Assembly (NCBI GenBank): GCA_037447655.1
Contig: JBBHKE010001791.1
Location: forward strand, 1 to 64,000
Direction of reading: 5' to 3'
Length of the DNA stretch: 64,000 nucleotides
From: Zygnema cylindricum
Lineage: Eukaryota > Streptophyta > Zygnematophyceae > Zygnematales > Zygnemataceae
In this document: one piece after another, positions 35,092-45,990 of the stretch
Layout of the letters: each line of letters starts with the position of its first letter
Position numbering within the stretch: the stretch's first letter is position 1
Program-made: the position numbers and the translations under genes
The notes under the pieces: generated by a model
The model's database searches: none
Told to the model about the DNA's origin: nothing
Seen by the model: the letters and a program-made list of their open reading frames with translations, nothing else

Positions 35092-35818
35092 CAGAGGTCG
35101 CAAAAGTCAAAAAAAATCATACCCGAAACCGACCGTTTTTTTTTTTCAAAATCTGAGTAACCGACGCCCGACCGAGTTTTGTCACGCTCCAAAATTGTTA
35201 ACCGTTAACCGACCGTCGTTTACGAAAAAAAAAATCAACCGACCGTGCCCGCCCGTAACCTGAAAAAGTACAAAATTAATCAATGTACGACGGAATAAGC
35301 CAATAATTACGATTTGTCACGTTCCCTAAGATTTGCGAAATGAATAGTGTTACTACCGTGTCAGATTTGTGACGCTTTGTCACGTTCCCTAAGATTTGCG
35401 AAATGAATAGTGTACTACTGTGTCAGATTTGCGACGCTTTGTCGCGTTGCCTAAGATTTGCGAAATGAATATTGCACTACCGTGTCAGATTTGAGACGTT
35501 TTGTCGCGTTCTCTAAGATTTTCGAAATAAATAGCTTACTACAGTACCGTGTCAGATTTGCGACGCTAATCATGATGCCACGTACTTCCACCATACCAAA
35601 AGTACAAAGAACAATAATGTTGGAAAAAAAAGTACAAATTTTTCATTTTTTTGGTTTTTTGTTTGACCGACCGTAACTAACCGTTTTTTTTTTCCTGGTG
35701 AGTCAACCGACCGTAACCGCCCGACCCCCAAAATTTGGCAACCGAATCCGTTCCGGATCAGGCGCGGGCGGTCGGTTAACGGTCGGTCACGGTTTCGGTT
35801 GACCGTTTGCGACCTCTG
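35092..35818 (-). mobile_element. hAT-type MITE, right copy, with perfect 8-bp target duplication
   Basis: 727 bp starting CAGAGGTCGCAAAAGTC and ending CCGTTTGCGACCTCTG. The octamer CCAAATAG occurs on both sides (35084-35091, 35819-35826), the hallmark of hAT insertion. It is inverted relative to 33965-34704. It carries four tandem ~63-bp units (35320-35575; core GTGTCAGATTTGCGACGCTT) against about two and a half in the left copy. Non-coding. Confidence 0.9.
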
Positions 35819-35825
35819 CCAAATA

Positions 35826-36229
35826 GTAGTGTTGTGTATCGAGAGAAAAAAATTATCGCGATGAAGCTGCTACAGATAGTTATCGGTTATCGAACAGTAA
35901 GGGGTCTCGATATATTGCTTCGAGACGAACAAATTCCTTATCGACGATAAGTGGGGGAAAATAGAGCACGTTATATCATAGTAATTTGTTGTATACTGTA
36001 TTATATTATTCAGTGTATATAGCGTGACATGCCACGTATGACAACCTGTTATGTACTTGGAATAAATCGTACAGATGTACGGTATAAACTGTATATATAT
36101 CGTTGATGGTTATAGAACCGGTGTTATCGCGATATAAAGGCGATAATAACCGTGTTTCATCGTGATAACACCGGTACCGATATGTCGTGCCTAGGTTATC
36201 AGAAAATGGCTATCTATACACAACACTAC
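35826..36229 (+). mobile_element. Repeat family G, copy 2, 14-bp perfect TIRs
   Basis: 404 bp with ends GTAGTGTTGTGTAT (35826-35839) and ATACACAACACTAC (36216-36229), perfectly inverted. The interior matches 34712-35057 in direct orientation. There is no coding sequence; target duplication unclear. A non-autonomous DNA transposon is the simplest reading. Confidence 0.65.
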
Positions 36230-36628
36230 CAAGTAGTAGTAATGTGTATCTGTAACTATTTGTCGATAGCCAATTTGTACCACTTTTTTACCAACCGATA
36301 ATCGATACATTGGTCCTGTATATACGGACAATAAAAAAACGTAAACTGTATATCGCGATATATTAGTGATAGATATTGGGCTCGATAATCGTCTACCATA
36401 AATGTACGATTAAGACGGTCAACTTGTACTGTGTTGTATAAAAGTACGAAACGGATTGTCAAAAGTATGAAACGGATTGTCAAACGTGGCATTCCACACT
36501 ATGTAGAATATAAATACAGTATATTTTTTAGTACTATGATATTAAATACGATCTTTTTCACACTTATCGACGATAATTTTTTTTTTTGGTTCCGTGAGCG
36601 ATATGCCGGGACCTTCGATAACATATAG
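36230..36628. other. AT-rich sequence, possible further family G remnant
   Basis: Starts with GTAGTAATGTGTATC (36238-36252), close to the family G left end, then diverges. No gene seen. Confidence 0.35.
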
Positions 36629-36945
36629 CAGCGGTCGCAAACGGTTACTCAAAACCGTAACCTACTGTTATCCGACAACGTCGAATCCGCAACGGATCCG
36701 GGTGCCAAATTTGGGGGGTTGGGCAGATTCGGGCGGGTGATTCACAAAAAAAAATAAAAAATCGGTTACGGTCCGGTAAGCAAAAAACGACAAAAATAAA
36801 ATGTTTTGTACTGTCCATACTATCCAGCATTGTTGTACTTACTCTTGGTATCGTGGAAGGTACGAGGGAGATGTACCATTAATTTTGTACTTATTTTGTA
36901 CGGGCGGGTACGGGTAGTCGCGGGAAATCGTGTTTCGGTTACTGT
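36629..36945 (+). mobile_element. Truncated third hAT-type MITE
   Basis: Starts CAGCGGTCGCAAACGGTTAC and follows the left copy (33965) through CAACGGATCCGGGTGCCAAA, GATTCACAAAAAA and a GGGCGGGTACGG block. It lacks the tandem units and the far inverted end. The right limit is approximate where it meets element C. Confidence 0.6.
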
Positions 36946-37078
36946 CCCCAAATTAGCGTTAATACCGAAATTAGAATAAACCTTTTTTTTTTAAATTTTC
37001 AAATTCTTAATTAGCGTCAATGACGGTATATTTACTTTTACACTATTTAAACTTTGACACTAATAACGATGCGCGGTG
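36945..37078 (-). mobile_element. CACCGC-family element (copy C), truncated
   Basis: The right end (reverse complement CACCGCGCATCGTTATTAGT, then GTCAAAGTTTAAATAGTG) and the following ~130 bp match the left part of copy A at 11417. The other end is missing. TA at 37079-37080 separates it from copy D, so the two elements share a single TA. Confidence 0.7.
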
Positions 37079-37080
37079 TA

Positions 37081-37294
37081 CACCGCCAATCGTTATTAGC
37101 GTGTAAGTTTTTTTATCGTATACGAATAATTAGCGTGGTTTATGCTAATTGGGAATTTGAAAATTTTCAAAGAAATCGTCTATTCTAATTAGGAATTAGG
37201 GTTTTTTTAAATAGTGTGGATAATTCTATTTGAGAATAATAAAAATAAAGCGGGACGGAATTAGCGTACACAACGCTAATAACGATTGGCGGTG
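37081..37294 (+). mobile_element. CACCGC-family element (copy D), complete
   Basis: 214 bp with inverted ends CACCGCCAATCGTTATTAGC and, as reverse complement, CACCGCCAATCGTTATTAGC: identical over at least 22 bp. TA flanks both sides (37079-37080, 37295-37296). The interior is AT-rich and unlike copy B. No coding capacity. The perfect ends make it the youngest-looking copy. Confidence 0.8.
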
Positions 37295-37299
37295 TACAG

Positions 37300-38035
37300 T
37301 ACGGTATAGTACTGTACCTATGTGGTACATGACTTCATGTGCTATGTTTGGATTTACCAAGTTGAAAACTTGGAAACGGTGGTGACGGATGTGTGGCACA
37401 TGTGCAGGTAATTGCGTAGTTACGATCGGACGGTCAAGATTATATCCACAAAATATGGAAGTGAAGTTCGGGTTCCAGTCCCCTGTCCATGTTGTGTTTA
37501 GACGATGAAGACTGGCATATGCATTGGCCGATGTGAGTGCCTTTTCACATAGTTTTTGTAGGTGCGAAGAAATTGTAGCAGGAATTAGGGCAGTTTGCTC
37601 CCGTTCGAAAGGGAGGAAACTACGAAATTCCGATGTGTAATGCTTTATCGGTTTCTATTCATGTGGTTTTAGTTAAGTTGTTCCTTGAATTCTTGCTTTT
37701 AGCCTAGTGGAGGTTTGGTGAAGTGATCTTACACGACACTCTATTGGAAGACAGATGTTGAGAATGTTTTAGTAATCATTTCGATAGTTTAGAAGGTAAA
37801 GTCAAATTAACACCAAAGAAGAGAGGGAAAAGGGGACATAAGTTAAAGACGTTGAAGCTACTTTAGGGCTTACATCACTATTAGTTGGTATTGTTTTAGT
37901 ATCCTTTCAATAGTTTAGAAGGTCAAATCGACACCAAACTAGAAGAGGAAAAAGGAGGGAAAAGGTTTAAAACATTGGAGCTTCCATGCATTAGGGTTTC
38001 TGTAACAGGCATCTTTTTCATCGATTCTCAGGGCC
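37300..38035 (+). promoter_or_regulatory. 5' flank of SKIP with a ~127-bp tandem duplication
   Basis: Two imperfect copies start near 37766 and 37893. Each carries TTTTAGTA-TC-TTTC-ATAGTTTAGAAGGT, a stretch with ACACCAAA and GAGGGAAAAGG, and a terminal TTAGGG(C/T)TT. They end about 35 bp before the SKIP start codon, so they probably cover leader and proximal promoter. No TATA box was identified with confidence. Confidence 0.6.
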
Positions 38036-39910
38036 ATGGCGACCATGTCAGGGTTAAAGCTGTTAGGTCAACTTCCAGCGCCCAAAAAACAGGGGTCGCT
38101 TTACGATGCAGGTCTCGATTCGTGGTTTTTGAATCGTACGGGGGAGACCATAACACCTGGACAGACTCATAAGCTGAAAGAGCCTCCTCCTTATGGGCGC
38201 CGTCAGGGCTTTGTTCCTCGTAAAGTGGAAGATTTTGGTGATGGAGGGGCTTTTCCAGAGATCCACGTGGCGCAGTATCCTATGGAAATGGGTCGAAAAG
38301 AGGACCGGCTTAGCAATAAAGTTCTGCCACTTAATGTTGATGGACAAGGAAATGTTGCTTTTGATGCAATTGTGCGACAGGGAGAAAATCGGAACAAGAC
38401 TGTTTTTTCACAACAACGTGAGCTTGTGCCAAAACTTCAGGATATTGATGCTCTTGAAGACTTGAAACGGCCGGATACAGAGGAAGCAGATGAGACGACA
38501 GAGCGCACTCGCACAGCTTTGGAGAAAATTGTAAGCACTCGTCTCAGTGCTGCACAGCCCAAGAGTTTGCCAGGGAAACCAGACGATCCGACTTTTATTA
38601 AATATACACCCTCTCAACAGGGAGCGGCTTTCAATTCTGGAGCAAAAGAGAGGGTGATTCGGATGGTAGAAATGCCAAAAGACCCTTTGGAGCCTCCTAA
38701 ATTTAAGCACAAGCGAGTGCCAAAAGCCTCCGGCTCGCCTCCTGTGCCTGTCATGCACTCCCCGCCTCGTCCAGTCACAGTTAAGGATCAGCAGGATTGG
38801 AAAATTCCTCCTTGTATCTCTAATTGGAAGAATCCCAAGGGTTACACTATTCCTCTAGATAAACGATTAGCAGCCGATGGTCGAGGTCTTCAAGAAGTTC
38901 AGATTAATGATAACTTCGCACGTCTTTCAGAAGCCCTTTATGTGGCAGAGAACAAAGCTCGCGAGGCTGTGGAAATGCGCTCGAAGATTCAGCGAGAACT
39001 CCAGACGAAGGAGAAGGAGAAGAAGGAGCAGGAACTTCGACAGCTTGCTCAAGCAGCTCGTTTGGAAAGAGCGGGAGGGCCGGCAGTTGCAGGCGGAGCC
39101 ATGGCCCGAGATTCCGGAGTGGCTGCAGGAGTGCCAGATGGCGGTCCTGGATTTGCCAGAGGTGGGTCAGTTGCTGGGGGACTCTCAGGGAGACCTGCGG
39201 CTGACGCAGATATCACTGCGGAAGATTTCCGCAAAGGGGAAACAAGGGAGGAAAGAGAAGAGAGGCTGAAGAGAGAAGCAATTCGAGAGGATAGGCGTAG
39301 GGAAAGGGAAAGGGAACGCAGGTTGGAAGCGAAGGAGGGTGCAGGTGTTAGCAAGAAGAGCAAACTTACTCGTGACCGAGACCGTGACGTGAGTGAGAAG
39401 GTTGCCCTAGGTTTGGCATCAACTGGTGCGAATGGAGGTGAAATTATGTATGATCAACGGTTGTTCAACCAGGACAAGGGCATGGAGTCCGGCTTTGCAG
39501 CAGATGACGCCTACAATGTTTATGATAAGGCTCTGTTCAACCGTGAGGGTGCTGGAGGACTTTTCAAGCCGAAGAAGCTGACAGATGAAGAGATGGCAGC
39601 AGGAGTAGGCGGCGGTGGTGAAGGACTTGACCAGGTTTTGAAGGCCGATCGTTTCCGTCCAGACAAAGGCTTTGCAGGGGCCACTGAAAGGGGCGCACCT
39701 CGAGATCGTCCAGTGGAGTTTGAAGCGGCTGAGGCGGATCCATTCGGTCTGGATCAGTTTTTGACACAGGTGCGAGGGAAGAAGTCGACCGATAAGATTG
39801 GTCAAGGTGGCGCCATGAGAGCAAGTGGAGGAGGATCAGGTACAAAAGAGAGCTATGAGGGAGGAGGTTCTGGGCGAAACCGGGTTGACTTTGAGAGAGG
39901 TGGCAGATAA
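38036..39910 (+). CDS. SKIP: SKIP/SNW-domain protein (spliceosome component and transcription coregulator)
   Basis: One uninterrupted 624-aa frame, stop TAA. It has the N-terminal block of plant SKIP (LNRTGETITPGQ, YGRRQGFVPRKVEDFGDGGA, PEIHVAQYPMEMG), the SNW domain with SNW at 262-264 and KGYTIPLDKRL, a charged KEKEKKEQELRQ coiled segment, and the conserved C-terminus (MYDQRLFNQDKGM, DPFGLDQFL, DKIGQGGAMRASGGG). SKIP is nuclear, part of the activated spliceosome (Prp19-associated), and in plants also joins the PAF1 complex. A Gly/Ala-rich insert (about 347-395) before the arginine-rich part is lineage-specific. Two ATGs (38036 and 38045) are possible starts; the first sits in a CCATGG context. 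No intron interrupts the gene. Confidence 0.95.
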   Translation: MATMSGLKLLGQLPAPKKQGSLYDAGLDSWFLNRTGETITPGQTHKLKEPPPYGRRQGFVPRKVEDFGDGGAFPEIHVAQYPMEMGRKEDRLSNKVLPLNVDGQGNVAFDAIVRQGENRNKTVFSQQRELVPKLQDIDALEDLKRPDTEEADETTERTRTALEKIVSTRLSAAQPKSLPGKPDDPTFIKYTPSQQGAAFNSGAKERVIRMVEMPKDPLEPPKFKHKRVPKASGSPPVPVMHSPPRPVTVKDQQDWKIPPCISNWKNPKGYTIPLDKRLAADGRGLQEVQINDNFARLSEALYVAENKAREAVEMRSKIQRELQTKEKEKKEQELRQLAQAARLERAGGPAVAGGAMARDSGVAAGVPDGGPGFARGGSVAGGLSGRPAADADITAEDFRKGETREEREERLKREAIREDRRRERERERRLEAKEGAGVSKKSKLTRDRDRDVSEKVALGLASTGANGGEIMYDQRLFNQDKGMESGFAADDAYNVYDKALFNREGAGGLFKPKKLTDEEMAAGVGGGGEGLDQVLKADRFRPDKGFAGATERGAPRDRPVEFEAAEADPFGLDQFLTQVRGKKSTDKIGQGGAMRASGGGSGTKESYEGGGSGRNRVDFERGGR

Positions 39911-41299
39911 CTTTTCCATGCAGTCCTTTCAGTATAGCAGTGTCACTAACTATGCAGTAGTTGGAGTTTTCCTTTGTGTATATGGCTCTCAGTTTGTTGC
40001 ATCTGAGAACATTCTAGGCCCAGCTATGCAATGTTTTTACTGTGCCGGGATATTTCGCGACGATGTAGGCCTAGTCTGATACTTTATGCGCATGTAACTG
40101 TCTCCCAAGTACAATCAATTTTATTGCTTGTGGCCAGTTAAACAATTTGGGTCCCTAAATGTTTTGGCCTCGTAAGTGAATCTTTATGGTGATTTGTGGT
40201 ACAGTGGAACGCTTTTTCATATGGATCTTGCATGTGGCTGTTATTGGTAGCCGTGGCTGTTTGCATGGTGCTCATTTTATGTTCGTTTTTTTTTTTTTAC
40301 TTGGGCTTGTGAGAACAATTTAGGTTAACTGTCAAAAGTTCGTAAGAGTACGTATGCTATAAATATATGTTTTATACACATGCTATAAATTTATGTTTTA
40401 TACAAAAAAATGTTGTGTGTAACATGAAATAATAGTGTAAGAAAAGAAAATTGTGGAGTCCTTTTCCCTTAGAGGCTGTATGTTTTTTTCAGTGATGTGC
40501 ATTTAATTGTTTGTAATAAGTAATTGTTTCCTGAACCACGTGTATTTTTATAATAATAGCTGTTGCTCGTTTGGTATGACATGTTAAAATGTGAATTATT
40601 TTATATTTTTCGTCCTTGGGCTATATTTTTATGGCAAAACTTGACCTTCATGTATGCTTTTCATTTTCGTTCAATAACATGCACAAAAAATGTCCCCATT
40701 TGCTATATGTTGCCTTCTCAAATAAATGCACTGACCAGACAAATTATTTTCGTGGGTGTAACAATCTCTTTAGAGTTGTGAACAATTATCAAAGCTCAAA
40801 AAAAGTTAATGTACTGGTTCAAATCAATGTCAATGTTCATTCCATGGATTACACACAACACAAATAAAATGATCGTGAATTGTATGGCAGATATTGTTTT
40901 CGTTGGCTTATGGTAAGGAACCATTACAACCATTACATTAAACGAAAAAGGGTGGATTAAAAAAGCTTCATGAATAATCACCAATGCGGAAAAAAAAACA
41001 AATAGAAATAACATTTGTCCCTACACACCAAAATTGTGAATCTTTGCATTACGCTAATAAGTATACGCGTTGAAACGGATTCCAAAACTAGTGGAAGAAA
41101 GTGTAATAACATGTAATTCTGTGACCTCCATTGGCCAACAGAATATCCAGCTTATATGAAGCATCTAGGATAATATTTGCCTGTTCGACTTTCCCACTGA
41201 ATAAATGCCACCTTGACACGCAAGTTTTTTGACCACCCTCACCCATGTGAAGGCCCGACTCCCCCGAGCTGAATTTGCTCCCCTTTTCTAACCTCAATG
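39911..41299 (+). other. SKIP 3' region, no further gene seen
   Basis: AT-rich sequence expected to hold the 3' untranslated region. Possible polyadenylation signals include AATAAA near 40863. No other reading frame is supported before the minisatellite begins. Confidence 0.5.
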
Positions 41300-44200
41300 A
41301 CTGTGACTTTGACTGATTTTTTCTTTTTCTAACCTTTTTTGACAGTGATTGTGATTGATTTTTTTTTTCTAATTTTTTCTTTTCTAACCCTTTTTAACCG
41401 TGACTGTCACTAACATTTTTCTTTTTCTAAACCTCTTGAACCGTGATTGTGACTGACTTTCTTATTTTTTTGGCTTTTTTTTTTCTACCCGTCTGACCGT
41501 GACCATAACTGACTTTTTTCCTTTTCTGACTTTTTTCCTTTTCTGACTTTTTTTTTTCTAACCATGTCTGACCGTGACAATAACTGACTTTTTTTTTCTA
41601 ACCCTTTCTAACCGTGAATATGATTAACTTTTTATTTTTCTAACTTTTTTTTTTGTAACCTTGTCTGACCGTGATTGTGACTGACCTCTTTTTTTTGTTA
41701 ACACTATCAGACTCTGACTGTAAGTGTTTGTGTTTTTGGTGCCCTCCAGTGCAAAATAACTTGAACGGGTCACTTTTTCGACTGAATAACTGGTATTTTT
41801 GCCACGGTTTTTGTGCACCCACAGTTTGAGAACTCGATTCCGCAAAAAAATGATGTGTGGTGCTGATAAGGACGAAATTGTTTCAAAAGCAAGGTGTTTC
41901 CGCTTTATTGTTGAAGTTCCAGGTATCAGTGTCATTCTCCTCGTTCCTTGGAATAGGTGACATGAATGCCGAACCAGTTGCTATTGGTGTGGTCGTCTCC
42001 TTCTCCTTTCCGTTGTCCACCACCTCCCTTTCCTTTGTCTCCTCCGTTGAAGATGGATTTGCTTTCCTGGGGAATCTGCTTCCTCCAAACCCTGGAGGGA
42101 TTCCAAGACTTGATGGACGTCCCACTCGTCCACTCACTCTAACTTTTTTTATTTGTAACCTTTTTTAACCGTGACTGTGACTAACTGTTTTCTTTTTCTA
42201 AACTTGTCTGACCGTGACTATGACTGACCTTTTTTTTTCCAACCTTATCTAACCGTGACTATGACCGATTTTTTTTTTTGACTGACTTTTTTCTTTGTCT
42301 AACATTGTCTGACCGTGACTGTGACTGATTTATGTTTTTTTTAACCCTGTCTGACCGTTACTGTGACTGACTTTTTATTTTTCTGACTGACTTTTTTTTT
42401 CTAACCTTATCTGACGGTAATTGTAATTGATTTTTTTTTTCTAACTCTTTCTAACCGTGATTGTCACTGACTTTTTTGTTTTTCTAACCCTCTCTGACCG
42501 TGATTGTGACTGACTTTTTATTTTTGCTAACCCTGTTTGACCGTGATTGTGACTGATTTTTTTCTTTTTCTGACTTTTTTTTTTCTAATCCTGTCTGACA
42601 GTGACTGTGACTGACTTTTTTCTTTTCTAACCTTGTCTGACCGTGACAATGACAGACGTTTTTTTTCCAATTTTTTTTTTTCAAACTTTTTTTTTCTAAC
42701 CATTTCTAACCGTAACTGTGACTGATTTTTTTCTTATTCTTACCTCGTCTGACTGTAATTGATTTTTGTTTTTTGTAACTCAATGTGATTGTGACTTTGA
42801 ATGACATTTATTTTTTTCTGACTGCCATTTTTTGTTTTCTAACCTTGTCTGACCGTGACTGTGACTGATTTTTTTTTTCTAACCCTGTTTGACCGTGATT
42901 TTGACTAACCTTTTTTTTTCTGACTGACTTTTTCTTTTTCTATTCTTTTTCTGACCGTGACTATGACTGACTTTTTTTTTTTCTAACTTTTCTAACCTTT
43001 CTGACCTGAATACTTTTATTTTTTTTTTTCCTTTTTTTTTTTTTTTTAAACCTATCTGACTGTGACTGTGAATGATTTTTTTTTTCTAACTGACTTTTTT
43101 CCTTTTCTAACCTTGTCTGACCGTGACAATGACTGCCATTTTTTTTCCAAATTTTTTATTTCAAACTTTTTTTTTTCTAACCCTTTCTAACAGTAACTGT
43201 GACTAACTTTCTTTTTCTAACCTTGTCCGACCGTGACTGTGATTGACTTTTTTCTTTTTCTAACCTTGTCTGACCGTGACTGTGACTAACTCTGTCTGAC
43301 CGTGACTGTGACTGACTTTTTTTTTCTGACAGACTTTTTTCTTTTTCTAACCTCTTCTGACAGTGACTGTGACTGCCTCTTTTTTTTCTAACTCTTTCTA
43401 ACCGTAACTGTGACTGATTTTTTTCTTTTTCTAACCTTGTCTGACCGTGACCGTCACTGTTTTTTTTTTTCTAACTTTTATTTTTCTAACCCTTTCTTAC
43501 TGTGACTGTGATTGACCTCTTTCTTTTTCTAACCTTGTCTGACCGTGACTGTGCACAACTCTGTCTGACCGAGACTGTGACTGACTTTTTTTTTTCTAAC
43601 TGACTTTTTTCTTTTTTTAACCTTGTCTGACTGTCACTGTGACTGACTCTTTTTTTTTCTAATTCTTTCTAACCGTGACTGTAACTGACTTTTTTCATTT
43701 TCTAACCTTGTTTGACCGTGACCGTGACTGTGACTGACTTTTTTCTTTTTCTTACCTTGTCAAACCATGACTGTGACTGACTTTTTTCTTTTTCTAACCT
43801 TGTCTGACCGTGACTGTGACTAACTCTGTCTGACCGTGACTGTGACTGACCTTTTTTTTTCTGACTGACTTTTTTCTTTTTCTAACCGACTTTTTCCTTT
43901 TTCTAACCTTGTCTGACTGTGACTGTGATTGACTTTTTTCTATTTCTAACCTCTGTTTTTTTCCTTTCTAACTTTTTTTTTTTCTAACCCTTTCTAACCG
44001 TGAATGTGACTGACTTTTTTCTTTTTCTAACCTTGTCCGACCGTGACTGTGATTGACTTTTTTTTTTCCTAACTCTGTCTGACTGTGACTATGACTTTTT
44101 CATTTTCTTTTCTAACGTGACCATGACTTCTGATTTTCTTTTCTGACTGACTTCGATATCTGTCTGACCGTATCTGACCGTGACTGTGACTGACTTTTTT

Positions 44201-45490
44201 TTTTCTAACCTTGTCTGACTTGGACTGTGAGTGACTTTTTTTTTCTAACCCTGTCTGACCGTGACTGTGACTGATTTTTTTTTTTTTCAGACTGACATTT
44301 TCCTTTTTCTAACCTTGTCAGACTGTCACTATGACTGACTTTTTTCTTTTTCTAACCTTCTCTGACCGTGACTGTTACTGACTTTTTTTTTCTAACCCTG
44401 TGTGACTGTGACTGTGACTGACTTTTTTTTTATGACTGACTTTTTTCTTTTTCTTACCTTGTCAGACCGTGACTGTGACTGACTTTTTTTTTTTCCTAAC
44501 CTTGTCTGACCGTGACTATGACTGGCTTTTATTTTTTCTAACCCTGTCTGACCGTGACTCTGAATAACTTTTTTTTTTCTGACAGACTTTTTTCTTTTTC
44601 TAATCTTTTACTGACCGTGACTATGACTGACTTTTTTTTTTCCTAACTCTGTCTAACCGTGACTGACTGACTTTTTTTCTTTCTGACCGAACTTTTTCTT
44701 TTTCTAACCTTGTCTGCCCGTGACTGTGACTGACTTTTTTTTTCTAACTTTTTTTTTCTAACTCTTTCTAACCGTGACTGTGACTAACTTTTTTAATTTT
44801 CTAACCTTGTCTAACCGTGACTTACTTTTTTTTTTCTGACATATTTTTTTCTTTTTCTTACCTTGTCTGACTGCGCCTGTGAATGACTTTTTTTTTTCTA
44901 ACTTTTTTTTTTCTAACCCTGTCTGACCGTGACTGTGACTAACTTTTAAATTGTTTTAACCCTCTCTGACCGTGACCGTGACTGACTTTTATCGTTTTTT
45001 AACCCTGTCTGACCGTGACTGTGACTGACTATTTTTTTTCTAACCTTGTATGACTGTGACTGTGACTGACTTTTTTTTTTCTAACCCTGTCTGACCGTGA
45101 CTGCGACTGACTTTTTTCTTTTTCTAACCCTGTCTGAGCGTGATTGTAACTGACTTTTTTTTTCTAACCGTCTGACCGTGACTGTGACTGACTTTTTTCT
45201 TTTTCTAACCCTGTCTGACCTTGGCTGTGACTGACTTTTTTTTTTCTAACTTTTTTTTTATCCTAACCCTGTCTATCCGTGACTGTGACCTGTCTGACTT
45301 TGTTTTTTTTCTAACCCTTTCTACCGTGAATGTGACTGACTTTTTTTTTTTTTCTGTCCTTTTCTTCCGTTAATGTTACTTTCTTTTTTTTTTCTAACCG
45401 TCTGACCGTGACTGACTGACTTTTTTCTTTTTCTAACCCTGTCTGACCATGAATCTGACTGACATTTTTTTTTTCTAACCCTGTCAGACA
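41300..45490 (+). repeat. Degenerate minisatellite array, about 4 kb
   Basis: Tandem, imperfect units of roughly 40-50 bp built on TCTAACCYTGTCTGACCGTG then ACTGTGACTGAC followed by a T/C-rich spacer (TTTTTTCTTTTT). Units vary in spacer length and in whether the TGACTGAC submotif is repeated. The array is interrupted once (about 41720-42140) by other sequence including a copia gag fragment. Short frames inside it are meaningless. It is a plain tandem repeat, with no palindromic repeats or spacers of the CRISPR kind. Confidence 0.9.
41907..42140 (-). pseudogene. Copia gag fragment inside the minisatellite
   Basis: About 215 bp at 41925-42140 match 6545-6770 at about 88% by eye and in the same orientation, including the codons for FMSPIPRNEEND and DPSSTEETKE. 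Only the Thr/Ser/Glu-rich middle of gag is present. Flanking array units continue on both sides, so it was inserted into or captured by the array. Confidence 0.8.
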
Positions 45491-45990
45491 GTCAACTTAT
45501 GGAACGTTTTTCACATAATTTTTGGTTTGCGGCTCCTCGACTTTTCCGTGATTCAAAATTGATTAACTGTTTTTCTCAACAAAATGTCCTATTGAAATGT
45601 TAAAAACCTCGACCTGTTTAACTCATCCACACTCAGATCCATCCCAAAACAAATGATATTAATACTAATAACTATAGGAACAATAATAAAACAATCAAAA
45701 CAAGCACTTATCATCCCAAAACAAGCATAGATGAGAGAAGAAAAACGGTACAAACTGCAACAAATGCTGATTTTCGGACTTAATCTGGATATATGATGGT
45801 AATCTCCAAGACAATAACAACTCTCACTTGTTCAAGTTAGGATGAAACTGCAAAGCTCGTTTTTTTTTTTATTGAAGTTAAGATTTCACCAGAGAAACAT
45901 ATTTCAAAATCGACTCGGGCACCTATAAAAAATATCGCATGAGCTAAAAGACAAGACATTTTGGTCTAGAGCTCTTTTATACAAAACTAG

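Noticed and set aside
38063-39363. Several minus-strand and other-frame open stretches over SKIP
   Set aside because: Shadows of the 624-aa SKIP frame, which matches its family from end to end.
41300-45490. Regularly spaced repeats that could suggest a CRISPR-like array
   Set aside because: Units are degenerate, tandem, with T-rich low-complexity spacers and no unique spacers; the host is eukaryotic.
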